Shown piece after piece: positions 23,968 through 32,948 of a stretch of 64,000 nucleotides of DNA (positions are counted from its first letter, which is position 1; every line of letters begins with the position of its first letter). The notes under the pieces are model-generated. The model was not told the DNA's origin. It did not search any database and was given only the letters and a program-made list of their open reading frames with translations. This DNA is from DB1 sp049323655 (GTDB lineage: Bacteria > Desulfobacterota > Desulfobulbia > Desulfobulbales > SURF-16). The position numbers and the translations under genes are program-made. The stretch lies in contig JBMONO010000013.1 of assembly GCA_049323655.1 (NCBI GenBank), positions 1 through 64,000 of the forward strand, given 5' to 3'.

Positions 23968-25863
23968 TCAGAAATCAATGCGGAAGCTGTAAACCCCATC
24001 CTCCAGTTGACTCTCGACGCTATAGCCGGAATTGTTAAAAATCGCTTGCATCCGCTTGTTTTCACGCAACACCTCGGCGGTAAAACCTGAAATACCGTTG
24101 CGTTTGGCTATGGTAATGAGATGGCGGAAAAGAAAGGAACCGATATGGCGATTCTGCCACTTGTCGCGAATGACAAAGGCGACCTCGGCCCGGTTGGTCC
24201 GTTCATCGAGATAATAGCGGCCTACCGCGACGATCTCCTCGCCAAAGGCCTCGGGTAGGGTGCCGACAATGGCAACATCCTTGCGGTGGTCGATGTAGAC
24301 GAAATTCTTGATCTGACTGTGCTCGAAACGCCTGCTCTGGGTCATGAAACGGTAATAGAGGGTCTCCTGGGAGAGGTCATAGAGCAGATCGCGCATCAGC
24401 GGTTCATCGGTGGGATGAATGGGGCGGAAATTGATCTGGGTGCCGTCGTCAAGAAGAAAAGAGGTTTTCATCTCCTCCGATGTGACCACCAGTTTGTCCC
24501 CGACCGAAGCGAAATCGGCCTGGATATATTTCGCCTCGATCGCCTCCTTGAGCAACTTCTCCCGGAACTTCGGATGGGCGATACTGATCAGGGCCAGGGT
24601 GCGCTCCTTGATGTTCTTGCCGTGCAGGTAGGCAATGCCGAACTCGGTGACGACATAGTGCACCTCCCCCCGCGACATCACCACCCCGGCCCCTGGGCTG
24701 AGGTGGGAGACGATCCGCGAACGCTCGTCCTCGTCGGCGGTGGCGGATAGAACGACAATCGGTTTGCCGCCTTTGGACTTGGCGGCCCCGCGGGCGAAAT
24801 CAACATGACCGCCGATGCCGGAATAGAACTTGCCGCCGTCGGAATCGGCGCAGACTTGGCCGGTCAGGTCGATCTCCAGGGCCATGTTGATGGAGACCAT
24901 CTTGTTCTGCCGGCTGATGACCCGCACATCATTGACATATTCCGTTGGTCGAAAGGAAAAAAGCGGATTGGCGTGAACGAGATCGTAGAGCTGCCTGGTG
25001 CCCATGCAGAAACTGGTAACGATTTTCCCCTGATCCGTGGTTTTCCGTGCCCCGGTCACCGCCCCGGATTCGATCAGCTTGATGACCGAATCGGTGATGA
25101 GTTCGGAGTGAATGCCGAGATCCTTCTTGTCGGTCAGATAAAGCATGCAGGCCGCCGGAATCCGACCGATGCCGGGGATACGGCCCAGACCGAATTCAAT
25201 GGTGGAGCCGTCCTCGACCAGGGAGGCGATATGCTGGGCGATTTTTTTTGTTACCTCGTTCAGGGGTTTTGACGGTCGTTCCAACAAGGGGATATCGGCC
25301 GGTACCAGGATGTCAAGGTCATAGATGTCAAGCTGGGAGTCACCGCAGGTCCACGGCATCTGTTTATTTACCTGAGCAATAACCAGTGAGCCGTTTTCCG
25401 CCGCGCTTTTGACAATGTCAACCGAAATGCCGAGGCTCACCTTGCCGAGCATGTTCGGTTCGCTGACCTGGATGAGGACGACGTCAAGGGGAAGTTTGCC
25501 CGAATTGAACAGGTCCGGAATATCGGAGAGCAGCATCGGCGTGTAACTGCCCATCCCCTCCTGAATCAGACCCCGAACATTCTGGCCGATGAAAAAACTG
25601 TTGACGGTGAAACTTGCCGCGAGCCGGGGATCAGCATAGCGGGCATCACCCTTGGTCAGCAGATGAACGATTTCGACGTCAGCGAGCTCGGCGGCCCGGT
25701 CGGTCAGAGCCTCGACCAGCAGTTGCGGCTCGCCACAGCCAGTCCCAACAAACACCCTCTGCCCATTTTTGACCCGGGCAAGCGCCTTTTTCGGGGCGGC
25801 AATCATGTCGGCATATTTTTCCCGCCAATGGGGGTCAACGTCTACCGCAACATTCTGGTTCAT
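23968..25863 (-). CDS. Acetyl-CoA hydrolase/transferase fused to a GNAT acetyltransferase domain
   Basis: Predicted 631 residues. Residues ~1-440 are a family I CoA-transferase/acetyl-CoA hydrolase: GTGCGEPQLLVEAL near the start, GIGGHVDFARGAAKSKGG and VTEFGIAYLHGKNIKER. Residues ~465-631 form a GNAT N-acetyltransferase domain (VGRYYLDERTNRAEVAFVI, then RHIGSFLFRHLITIAKRNGI). This two-domain layout is known in anaerobes. The first part should move CoA between acetate and other acyl groups or hydrolyse acetyl-CoA; the GNAT part may acetylate lysines, possibly on the CoA enzymes themselves (inference). It lies downstream of the ADP-forming acetyl-CoA synthetase, separated by a 9-bp repeat array, so the pair acts on acetate and acetyl-CoA. 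Confidence 0.9.
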   Translation of the reverse strand: MNQNVAVDVDPHWREKYADMIAAPKKALARVKNGQRVFVGTGCGEPQLLVEALTDRAAELADVEIVHLLTKGDARYADPRLAASFTVNSFFIGQNVRGLIQEGMGSYTPMLLSDIPDLFNSGKLPLDVVLIQVSEPNMLGKVSLGISVDIVKSAAENGSLVIAQVNKQMPWTCGDSQLDIYDLDILVPADIPLLERPSKPLNEVTKKIAQHIASLVEDGSTIEFGLGRIPGIGRIPAACMLYLTDKKDLGIHSELITDSVIKLIESGAVTGARKTTDQGKIVTSFCMGTRQLYDLVHANPLFSFRPTEYVNDVRVISRQNKMVSINMALEIDLTGQVCADSDGGKFYSGIGGHVDFARGAAKSKGGKPIVVLSATADEDERSRIVSHLSPGAGVVMSRGEVHYVVTEFGIAYLHGKNIKERTLALISIAHPKFREKLLKEAIEAKYIQADFASVGDKLVVTSEEMKTSFLLDDGTQINFRPIHPTDEPLMRDLLYDLSQETLYYRFMTQSRRFEHSQIKNFVYIDHRKDVAIVGTLPEAFGEEIVAVGRYYLDERTNRAEVAFVIRDKWQNRHIGSFLFRHLITIAKRNGISGFTAEVLRENKRMQAIFNNSGYSVESQLEDGVYSFRIDF

Positions 25864-25893
25864 ATCGGTAACCTCTCGGGGAGTACTTTTTTT

Positions 25894-26022
25894 TTGGTCT
25901 TGCTGGTCTTACCGGTCATATTGGTCTTGTTGGTTGTCCGGTCAGGATCAAGGAAAACCAACCAGACCAACTAGACCAACCAGACCAACTAGACCAACCA
26001 GACCAACCAGACCAATCAGACC
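25894..26022. repeat. Inverted array of 9-bp units (ACCAACCAG type)
   Basis: The right arm (25956-26022) reads ACCAACCAG and ACCAACTAG units in strict 9-base steps. The left arm (25894-25942) has the opposite sense, with units such as TTGGTCTTG and CTGGTCTTA, more degenerate. The array supplies the stop codon of the acetyl-CoA synthetase gene (TCA 26016-26018) and fills most of the gap to the next gene. It would fold into a long hairpin in the shared transcript. Confidence 0.85.
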
Positions 26023-28109
26023 GGACTTAAGGTCATGCGGGCATCGGCTACCACCGCATCGGAGCCGAGCCCGCCGACAATGAAGGGGTTGATGTCCAGT
26101 TCGACAATCTGAGGGAAATCGGTGGTCAGCTGACTGATGCGTTGCAGGCCTCCGGCAATGGCCTCAAGATCAACGCCCTGCTGACCCCGTTTACCCTTGA
26201 GAATTTCGTAGGAACGGGTGGCGAGCAGCATCTGCATCGCCTCATCCGAGGTGATGGGGGCCAGGTGAAAGGTGACGTCCTTCATCACCTCGACAAAGAT
26301 ACCGCCAAGACCGAACATCAGCATGGGACCGAACTGGGGATCACGGCTCATGCCGATGATCACCTCAAGGCCGGGATCGACCATCTCTTCGACATAGACC
26401 CCCTTGATCCGCGCCTCCGGCGCCTTTTCCCGGATCCGCAGCATCATCAGATCGTAGGCGTCGCGAACCTTGTCCGCCGAGGCCAGATTGAGCTGCACCC
26501 CGCCAAGATCGGTTTTATGGACCACATCCGGAGACACGATCTTCATGGCAGTGGGGAAGCCGACCCGTTTGGCGATCTCCACCGCCTCATCGGCGCTGGT
26601 GGCGAGCCGACCTTCCGGGATCTTGAAGCCATAGGCATCAAGGATGCTCTTTGATTTCACCTCGCCAAGCTGCAAACGGCTGGTGCGCTGCTGGCGGGTG
26701 ATGATGCGCTCCACCCGCCGCCGGTTCACTGGAAAACGGGTAACGATGCGCGGTGGCCGCTGTTTCCAGGCGGCATAATCATACATGGCTTTCAAGGCCG
26801 CCACCGCCCGCTCCGGCGAGTCATACTCCGGCAGACCGGCGCCGCCGAGCTCGCGGCGACCGGGCATCACCTCCTTGCCGCCCATGAAAGAGGCGAGCAC
26901 CGGCTTTTTGCCGTCCAGGCTCGCGGCAATGGCTCGGGCCGTTTCCGCCGGCCGGGTCATGGCCTGGGGGGTGAGGATAACGATGATCGCATCCACCGCC
27001 TCATCCGCCTGGGCCGCCTCGATGGCGGCGACGTAACGGGCCGGATCGGCATCGCCCAGCACATCGATGGGATTCCCGGTACTGGCCGCACCAGGCAGCT
27101 TCTGCCGCAGACCGGAGGCGATGGTGCGATCGAGTTCCGCCACCTCGAGGCCGATCTTTTCCACCGCATCGGCCACCATGGTGCCGGGTCCACCGGCATT
27201 GGTGATGATCAGCACCCGCTTGCCGCGGGGCAGGGGCTGCATGGAAAAGGCGGTGACAAAGTCGAAGAGCTCCTGGAAGGTATCGGCGCGGATGACACCG
27301 GACCGTTTGAAGGCGGCGCCATAGGCCGTATCCGCCCCGGCCAGCACCCCGGTATGGGATGCCGCGGCCCGCTGGCCGGCCTTGGTGGTACCGGATTTGA
27401 GAATAACCACCGGCTTGGCGGTGGCCGCCTCCTCCGCCGCCTTGACAAAATCGTCGCCGGAAACGATGTCCTCCAGATAACCGGCAATGACGCTGGTCTG
27501 CCGGTCCCTGGCCAGGGCCTTAAGCAAATCGACTTCAGAGATATCGGCCTTGTTGCCGATACTCACCAGGGTGGAAAGGCCCATCCGCCGGCTGGCCGCC
27601 TGATCGAGTATGGCGGTGCAGAGAGCTCCGGACTGGGAAATGACCGCCACCTTCCCCCTGTCCGGCATCATGCCGGCAAAGGAGGCGTTGAGATTGCTGG
27701 CCGTATTGATCAGGCCCAGACAATTGGGTCCGATCAACCGGACATTACGGCTGCGACAGAGGCCGGCGATCTTGAATTCCAGGGCCGCTCCCTCCTCGCC
27801 GGTTTCTTTGAAACCGGCGGAGATGATGATGATGGCGCCGCAGCCGGCATCGAGGGAGTCGCGCACCGCGGCCTCGACATGGTCGCGGGGCACGACGATG
27901 ACGCTCAGGTCAATGGGCTGACCATAAACCTTAAGGCTGGGGTGGCAGGGCCGACCGAGCACCTCCGTCGTTGCCGGGTTGACCGGGACGATCGGGCCGG
28001 GAAAACCGCCCTTGATGAGATTTGCCAGGATATCATGGCCAACCTTGCCCGGGGTACGGGAGGCGCCGATCACCGCGACACTCTTCGGAGAAAACAAAGA
28101 TTCAAGCAT
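26016..28109 (-). CDS. ADP-forming acetate-CoA ligase, alpha and beta subunits fused
   Basis: Predicted 697 residues from ATG 28109, where MLESLFSPKSVAVIGASRT starts the CoA-binding domain; the frame extends ~85 codons further up but with non-coding character. The CoA-binding and ligase-CoA domains (~1-450) include SHTGVLAG, holding the His that is phosphorylated in this family. The ATP-grasp domain (~480-697) has LGEVKSKSILDAYG and KIVSPDVVHKTDLGGV. It converts acetyl-CoA, ADP and phosphate to acetate, CoA and ATP, or the reverse, in the cytoplasm. The downstream CoA-transferase/GNAT gene is probably cotranscribed. There is no strong ribosome site before the start. Confidence 0.93.
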   Translation of the reverse strand: MLESLFSPKSVAVIGASRTPGKVGHDILANLIKGGFPGPIVPVNPATTEVLGRPCHPSLKVYGQPIDLSVIVVPRDHVEAAVRDSLDAGCGAIIIISAGFKETGEEGAALEFKIAGLCRSRNVRLIGPNCLGLINTASNLNASFAGMMPDRGKVAVISQSGALCTAILDQAASRRMGLSTLVSIGNKADISEVDLLKALARDRQTSVIAGYLEDIVSGDDFVKAAEEAATAKPVVILKSGTTKAGQRAAASHTGVLAGADTAYGAAFKRSGVIRADTFQELFDFVTAFSMQPLPRGKRVLIITNAGGPGTMVADAVEKIGLEVAELDRTIASGLRQKLPGAASTGNPIDVLGDADPARYVAAIEAAQADEAVDAIIVILTPQAMTRPAETARAIAASLDGKKPVLASFMGGKEVMPGRRELGGAGLPEYDSPERAVAALKAMYDYAAWKQRPPRIVTRFPVNRRRVERIITRQQRTSRLQLGEVKSKSILDAYGFKIPEGRLATSADEAVEIAKRVGFPTAMKIVSPDVVHKTDLGGVQLNLASADKVRDAYDLMMLRIREKAPEARIKGVYVEEMVDPGLEVIIGMSRDPQFGPMLMFGLGGIFVEVMKDVTFHLAPITSDEAMQMLLATRSYEILKGKRGQQGVDLEAIAGGLQRISQLTTDFPQIVELDINPFIVGGLGSDAVVADARMTLSPV

Positions 28110-28303
28110 GAAAATACACCGTTGACAGCAGGGCTGTTTTTCCCCTGCATGGAAGTGCCTTCCGGCGCCGCGAATCGCCTGCCGGAGGCCGGAGAACGGC
28201 GGCATCAGAGTTTCATTCGGGTGACAGAACCGGATCGCCGCACTCGTTGGTAAAAATTGCCGGATCTGTTTTTTTTCAGCTACGAAGATGCTACATTGAT
28301 GAA

Positions 28304-28333
28304 AGTCTAGGCCGAAGCCGCTCTGTTTGTCAA
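28304..28333 (-). promoter_or_regulatory. Probable promoter for the acetate-CoA ligase operon
   Basis: On the minus strand TTGACA (28333-28328), 18 bases, TAGACT (28309-28304). It is ~190 bases above the start codon and just beside the mobile-element relative at 28342. Confidence 0.5.
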
Positions 28334-28341
28334 ACAAATAT

Positions 28342-28442
28342 GATGGTCCCGTAAAAACACGCAAGCAATGGCGGGCGGGAACGAGAAAACAACGAGCTCC
28401 AATGCGCCGCCCGTCGAAATCGTGGCTTTTTACGATTCCGAC
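28342..28442 (+). mobile_element. ~100-bp relative of the MITE-like element, copy 1
   Basis: It starts GATGGTCCCGTAAAAAC and ends GCTTTTTACGATTCC plus GAC. The interior matches copies at 36.9 and 18.7 kb (AAACAACGAG, GCCGCCCGTCG). A clean target duplication was not seen. It occupies the divergent gap between the acetate-CoA ligase promoter and yitT. Confidence 0.7.
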
Positions 28443-28489
28443 AAACCATATAAAGGATCATAAACCATTTTCCCAGCGACCACTCCTTC

Positions 28490-29371
28490 ATGAAACAGGA
28501 AAAACTCCGCCAGCCACCGCTTTTCACCACCCCCCGCCGACTGTTCCTCGACCTGCTGCTCATCGGCGGCGGCGCCGTCCTCTGCGCCATCGCGGTCAAC
28601 GGCATCCTCATTCCCCACAAGTTCGTCATGGGCGGCATCACCGGTCTTGCGGTGCTGCTGCACACCGTCGTGCCGTGGCTCAACCCCGGCTGGATCTATC
28701 TGTTCTTCAATATCCCGCTCTTCTTCCTTGCCTGGATGGCGGTTGGGCGCCGCTTCTTTTTCTACAGCGGCATCGGCACTCTGGCGTTGACCTTCGCCAT
28801 GGCCTTCGTCCATATCCACATTCCCCTGACGGATCGCATGCTGGCCGCCTTGCTCGCCGGTCTGCTGGCCGGGGCCGGGGTGGGCATGACCTTCCGCAGT
28901 CCCGGTTCCCAGGGCGGACTCGATATTCTCTCCGTCATGCTGCTCAAGCGTTTTTCCATCAGCATCGGTTCCACCATGCTCTTTGTCAACGGCTGCCTTC
29001 TGCTCCTGGTCGGCCTCTTCAGCTCGCTGGAGGCAGTACTCTATACCCTGGTCGTCCTCTACGTGACGACCAAGGTGATGAGCGTTGTCGTTACCGGACT
29101 GAGCCAGCGTAAGGCAGCTTTCATTATTTCGGACAAATGGCGGGAGATATCACGGGAGATTTTAAAAGACATCAGACGAGGGGCAACGATCATCGAGGGA
29201 GAAGGAGGATACAGCGGCCAACGGGAGCACATCATTTACACCGTTGTCACCTTCCGGGAAATCGGCGACCTGAAACGCCTCGTCCAGCGGATCGATGAAG
29301 ACGCCTTTGTCGTCATCAGCGACACCCTTGAGGTGATCAACTACCGGATCGGCAATCAGCCGCACTGGTAA
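28490..29371 (+). CDS. YitT family membrane protein
   Basis: Predicted 293 residues. Five to six TM helices (residues ~18-205; motifs GILIPHKFVMGGITGLAVLL and GLLAGAGVGMTFRSPGSQGG) are followed by a cytoplasmic C-terminal DUF2179 domain (~212-290, with REHIIYTVVTFREI and DAFVVISDTLEV). This is the standard YitT/DUF161-DUF2179 arrangement and length. YitT proteins are widespread with no settled biochemical function; a transport role has been suggested. It stands alone, convergent with the U32 peptidase gene 25 bases away. Confidence 0.9.
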   Translation: MKQEKLRQPPLFTTPRRLFLDLLLIGGGAVLCAIAVNGILIPHKFVMGGITGLAVLLHTVVPWLNPGWIYLFFNIPLFFLAWMAVGRRFFFYSGIGTLALTFAMAFVHIHIPLTDRMLAALLAGLLAGAGVGMTFRSPGSQGGLDILSVMLLKRFSISIGSTMLFVNGCLLLLVGLFSSLEAVLYTLVVLYVTTKVMSVVVTGLSQRKAAFIISDKWREISREILKDIRRGATIIEGEGGYSGQREHIIYTVVTFREIGDLKRLVQRIDEDAFVVISDTLEVINYRIGNQPHW

Positions 29372-29396
29372 GTTCCGCGCCTCCGCCGACCGTTCT

Positions 29397-31562
29397 TCAC
29401 CGCAGTCCGCGGAAATAGTTGAAGGTCTGCCGCGCCCGTTCGCCGCCGCGGGCGGCAAGAAGACGGCGCAGGGTCGCTATCTCCTTTTTCTCCAGGGAGA
29501 CATGGGTCAGGTCAACGAGGATGAAATCGATCCCGGCCTCCTCAAGTTCCTGGCGCTGACCGAGCAGGGAAAAGGGTTGCTCCGCCAGGGCCAGGGTCTG
29601 GCCCCAGCGCCGGCGAAGGACAAAGCGTTCACCCCGTGGACTGACAAAGGTCTTGTCAAAACGGAAAAAATCCGGATGCAGCCGAGCGGTAAAGAGCGGC
29701 GGCCGCCCGAAAACCGTGAGACCGACGCTGCCTGTCGCCTTTCTGTCGCAGAGCCGGCGCAGGTTGTCGCGGTCGGTCTCGATGGCAAGCTGCACTGCTT
29801 CAATACCACTGGCCAGCAGAAAAGACAGGGCCAGAGAATTCATGACATTGAGGGTGTAATCGCCGGCCAGCTGCGGCCCGCGGCGTCCTCTTTCCCCGGC
29901 AAAAAGCTGCAACTGACCGAGATGGCCGATCATCCAGCGGCGGCAGCCCCTGCCAAGGAGATCCCGCACCAGCTGCCGGTAAAAGGGAACATCATCCTCC
30001 AGGATAATGGGCGGCAGGGCGCAGACCATGTTTTTCTCCTCAGGCCGCAGGCTCTTTTTCTGCTGGAGGCGGGCCGCGGTCTCCCGATCAAGGGTGATGA
30101 TGATCCGCTCCGGCCGCGCAACCAGCTGCTGACTGAGCAGGCGCAGATCACCGCGCAACCAGAGCCGCAGCTCCGACCGTCGTCGTCCCGGCCCCGGACG
30201 GGTTCTGCCCGCCTTTGGTCCGGCACTGCCCCTTCGTTGCGGGGCTGGCGGCGACCCGAACAGACTCTTTGCCACCCGGGCCGCCTTGCCGCTCTGCCTG
30301 ATCGCCGCGATGCGCGCCCGAAATCGGGCCGGCGGCGTCAGCGCCTCCCTGACCGCCTCCAGCTGACGGCGGCCGCGCACATCCACCTTGTAAAGCAGGT
30401 CGCCTGCCTCGGCAACCGCCCCGGCGAGCGACAGGCTCACCCTCTCCCCCTTTTCCCCTCGCCCCTTCCGGCCGCCAGCCGTATCGGTCATCTCCCTGAC
30501 CGTAAACGAATCGCGGTCGCCGCTCTCCTCGTGGTGCAGGCGTACCCGGTCCCCGTTTTCCAAAGCCTCCTCAAGAGTCAGGGTCACGCGGCCATGACCC
30601 GCTGTTTCGATCCGCCCGAGAAAATGGCCGATATTGCCGGAGCTGTATGGGGTGATGGCATCAGTCGGCTGGGGGGAAAGAAAATACCCGCCGGTGCTAC
30701 TGCGGCCCATGGCCTGATAGAGCAGTTCCCGCGCCTCGGGCAGCACCGCGGCGAGGTTATCACCGGCATCGATCACCAGGCGGTAGGCCCGCACCACCGC
30801 ACCGACATAGCTCTGGCTGCGCATCCGGCCCTCGATCTTCAGGGAGGTAATGCCGGCCCGGGCCAGACGGGGGAGCAGCTCGATCCCCTCCAGGTCATTC
30901 ATGGAAAAAAAGTAGCCCTGCCGTTCAGCCCCAGCCGGACCGGTCCAGCCGTACTTGCGACGGCAGGGCTGGACGCAGCGACCACGCAGACTGCTCTTGC
31001 CGCCGAGATAACTGCTGAAAAGGCACAAGCCGGAATAACTGAAGCAGAGGGCGCCGTGGACAAAGACCTCCAGTTCCACCGGACACTGGGCGTGAATCTT
31101 TTCCGCCTCGGCCAGCGTCACCTCCCGGGCAAGGACGACCCGGGCAAAACCCATGTCGGCAAACTGGCGCACCGCAAGCGAGTTGTGCGCGCCCATCAGG
31201 GTGCTGGCGTGGAGGATGAAAGAGGGGAAATGGGTTCTGATCAGAAAATAGAGACCCAGGTCCTGGATGATCAGGGCATCGGCACCGAGCCCTTCGAGCA
31301 AGACGAGCTGGTCGATGACCCGGGGAATCTCCTCCTCCTTCATCAGGCTGTTCATCGCCAGGTAGACTTTGACGCCGGAGCGATGACCGTAATCGATCAT
31401 GCTTGCCAGCTCTTCCGGGCTAAAATTTCTGGTCAGGGCCCGGGCGTTGAGCTCCGGTGCGCCGACATAAACCGCATCCGCGCCGGCGGCCACCGCGGTG
31501 GCAAAGACATCGAGAGAGCCTGCCGGGGCAAGGAGTTCCGGCTTGGCAGGGGCTTGTCCCAT
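29397..31562 (-). CDS. Peptidase U32 family protein (RlhA/TrhP-like)
   Basis: Predicted 721 residues. The N-terminal U32 domain starts PELLAPAGSLD and carries the family signature EVFVHGALCFSYSGLC near residue 165, followed by GRCVQPCRRKY, giving the Cys set expected for an iron-sulphur cluster. A DUF3656-type region follows, and the end matches the long U32 subclass. Long U32 proteins hydroxylate RNA: RlhA acts on 23S rRNA C2501 and TrhP on tRNA wobble uridine; which applies here is uncertain. A basic linker near residue 440-470 (Arg/Pro/Gly-rich) is unusual. Its ATG overlaps the upstream kinase-like stop codon (ATGA), so they are translationally coupled. Confidence 0.88.
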   Translation of the reverse strand: MGQAPAKPELLAPAGSLDVFATAVAAGADAVYVGAPELNARALTRNFSPEELASMIDYGHRSGVKVYLAMNSLMKEEEIPRVIDQLVLLEGLGADALIIQDLGLYFLIRTHFPSFILHASTLMGAHNSLAVRQFADMGFARVVLAREVTLAEAEKIHAQCPVELEVFVHGALCFSYSGLCLFSSYLGGKSSLRGRCVQPCRRKYGWTGPAGAERQGYFFSMNDLEGIELLPRLARAGITSLKIEGRMRSQSYVGAVVRAYRLVIDAGDNLAAVLPEARELLYQAMGRSSTGGYFLSPQPTDAITPYSSGNIGHFLGRIETAGHGRVTLTLEEALENGDRVRLHHEESGDRDSFTVREMTDTAGGRKGRGEKGERVSLSLAGAVAEAGDLLYKVDVRGRRQLEAVREALTPPARFRARIAAIRQSGKAARVAKSLFGSPPAPQRRGSAGPKAGRTRPGPGRRRSELRLWLRGDLRLLSQQLVARPERIIITLDRETAARLQQKKSLRPEEKNMVCALPPIILEDDVPFYRQLVRDLLGRGCRRWMIGHLGQLQLFAGERGRRGPQLAGDYTLNVMNSLALSFLLASGIEAVQLAIETDRDNLRRLCDRKATGSVGLTVFGRPPLFTARLHPDFFRFDKTFVSPRGERFVLRRRWGQTLALAEQPFSLLGQRQELEEAGIDFILVDLTHVSLEKKEIATLRRLLAARGGERARQTFNYFRGLR

Positions 31563-32932
31563 CAGAGTTCTTCCAGGGGCAGGATAAAGAAAAAGTTGTT
31601 GCCCTCCAGGGTCGGTTCATACCCCACCTCACCGCCATGCATCTCAACCACCTGCTTGACAAAGGTCAGCCCATGGCCGGTGCCGCTCTCCCGGTCGCTG
31701 TTTTTGCCGCGAAAGCCTTCACAGTAAAGCTTTTTCGCATCCTGCTCGTCCAGGTGGGGCCCGGTGGTAAAGACATTGAACTTCATTCCCGGTCGGCCCG
31801 GACCGAAATGGTCGGGCAGCACCTTGCGGCCGTATGCGATGGCCTTACGGGGCCGACCGTCGTGGTCGATGATCTCTTCGGTGTATTTCACCGCATTGGA
31901 AAAGAAATTGGCATAGACCTGGGACAGCAGGCCGATATCGACCCGGAGGGGGATCTGTTCGCTCACCATGTCCTGGGGCCTCTCAACCACGATCCCCCGG
32001 TCGGCGAGCCGGCGGGCGAACTGCTCCAGCTGGGGGAGGATGATCTCGTTCTCCACCAGACACCGTTTCGAGTGGAGGACGAGATGGCCCTTTTCAAAAT
32101 GATCGCGGCGGAAGAGGCTTTCCAGAAAGAGGCTGCAATTGCTGTGATGTTTGAGCATCTCCTGATGGTAGTCACTCAGATCCCGGTGCAGACTGGTGAC
32201 CTTGCCGATGATCTCCTGGCACATCGCCTCTTCGACGCCGAGGGCCTTTTTCATGCCGAGCATCTTCTCTTCCAGCTCCTCGACATCCTTGATCTTTTTT
32301 CGCACCCGGTTAAAGAGGTGCTTGAAATACATATTGGGGATGATAACGTTGTGCTCAATATCCATCACCAGATTATTGATGAACTTGAGGTGATTGATGT
32401 TGTGGATGGCCATCCGCCGGTTATAGAGGTTGTAGCCGATGCGGTTGGCGAATTTGCCGAGGAAGAACTGTTCCTGCTCGCTGCAATCCGCCGGGACGGC
32501 AACTCCGAGCATACCGAGCAGCAGGAGGTCATCTCCGCCATGCTCTGCCGACACATCGCCCTTTCTGCCGATGATCGGGACAAAGAAAAACCCCTCAGCC
32601 CGATACATTCGATCCGCCAAGGCGACATGGACAGGGGCGGCAACCGGGCCGGCTGAGATCCCCTGCTCGCTGTCGCAGACCAGTTCGAGCTTCTTCGACA
32701 CCTCATTCTGGAGATAGAGGCGGGTCTCGTAGCCCATGAACTCTTTCAGCACCGCCACCGCAATGCGGTAGAAATCCTCCAGGGAATGGAATTCCTGGGC
32801 CAGATCGAAAAAGGTCTTCAGCAGATCGTTCTGAGCCGACGTGAAATTGTAACGCCGGTAATCCTCCCGTTTCCGGGCGATGCGCTCGCGAATCTCATCG
32901 AGCCGCCTGACTGCCATGTCCGCATTGGTCAT
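31562..32932 (-). CDS. GAF-type histidine kinase-like protein with diverged H-box
   Basis: Predicted 456 residues, no TM helix. The N-terminal ~180 residues look like a GAF-type sensor (LEDFYRIAVAVLKEFMGYETRLYL). A helical region follows, then an HATPase domain with NFFSNAVKYTEE and GTGHGLTFVKQVVEMHGGEVGY. Where the phosphoacceptor box should be the sequence reads SLHRDLSDYHQEMLKHH, without the usual H-E/D-x-R. It could still be phosphorylated on one of these His, or act as an ATP-binding regulator. No response regulator is adjacent. It sits between pyrR and the U32 gene in a nucleotide-related operon. Confidence 0.75.
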   Translation of the reverse strand: MTNADMAVRRLDEIRERIARKREDYRRYNFTSAQNDLLKTFFDLAQEFHSLEDFYRIAVAVLKEFMGYETRLYLQNEVSKKLELVCDSEQGISAGPVAAPVHVALADRMYRAEGFFFVPIIGRKGDVSAEHGGDDLLLLGMLGVAVPADCSEQEQFFLGKFANRIGYNLYNRRMAIHNINHLKFINNLVMDIEHNVIIPNMYFKHLFNRVRKKIKDVEELEEKMLGMKKALGVEEAMCQEIIGKVTSLHRDLSDYHQEMLKHHSNCSLFLESLFRRDHFEKGHLVLHSKRCLVENEIILPQLEQFARRLADRGIVVERPQDMVSEQIPLRVDIGLLSQVYANFFSNAVKYTEEIIDHDGRPRKAIAYGRKVLPDHFGPGRPGMKFNVFTTGPHLDEQDAKKLYCEGFRGKNSDRESGTGHGLTFVKQVVEMHGGEVGYEPTLEGNNFFFILPLEEL

Positions 32933-32948
32933 ACCCGCACACCCACCC

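Noticed and set aside
25769..26083. Arg-Pro-Thr tripeptide repeat protein
   Set aside because: Produced by translating the 9-base repeat array; no ribosome site or domain.
29502..31727. 741-codon open frame on the plus strand
   Set aside because: Complement of the U32 peptidase gene, which has the family signature and iron-sulphur Cys residues.
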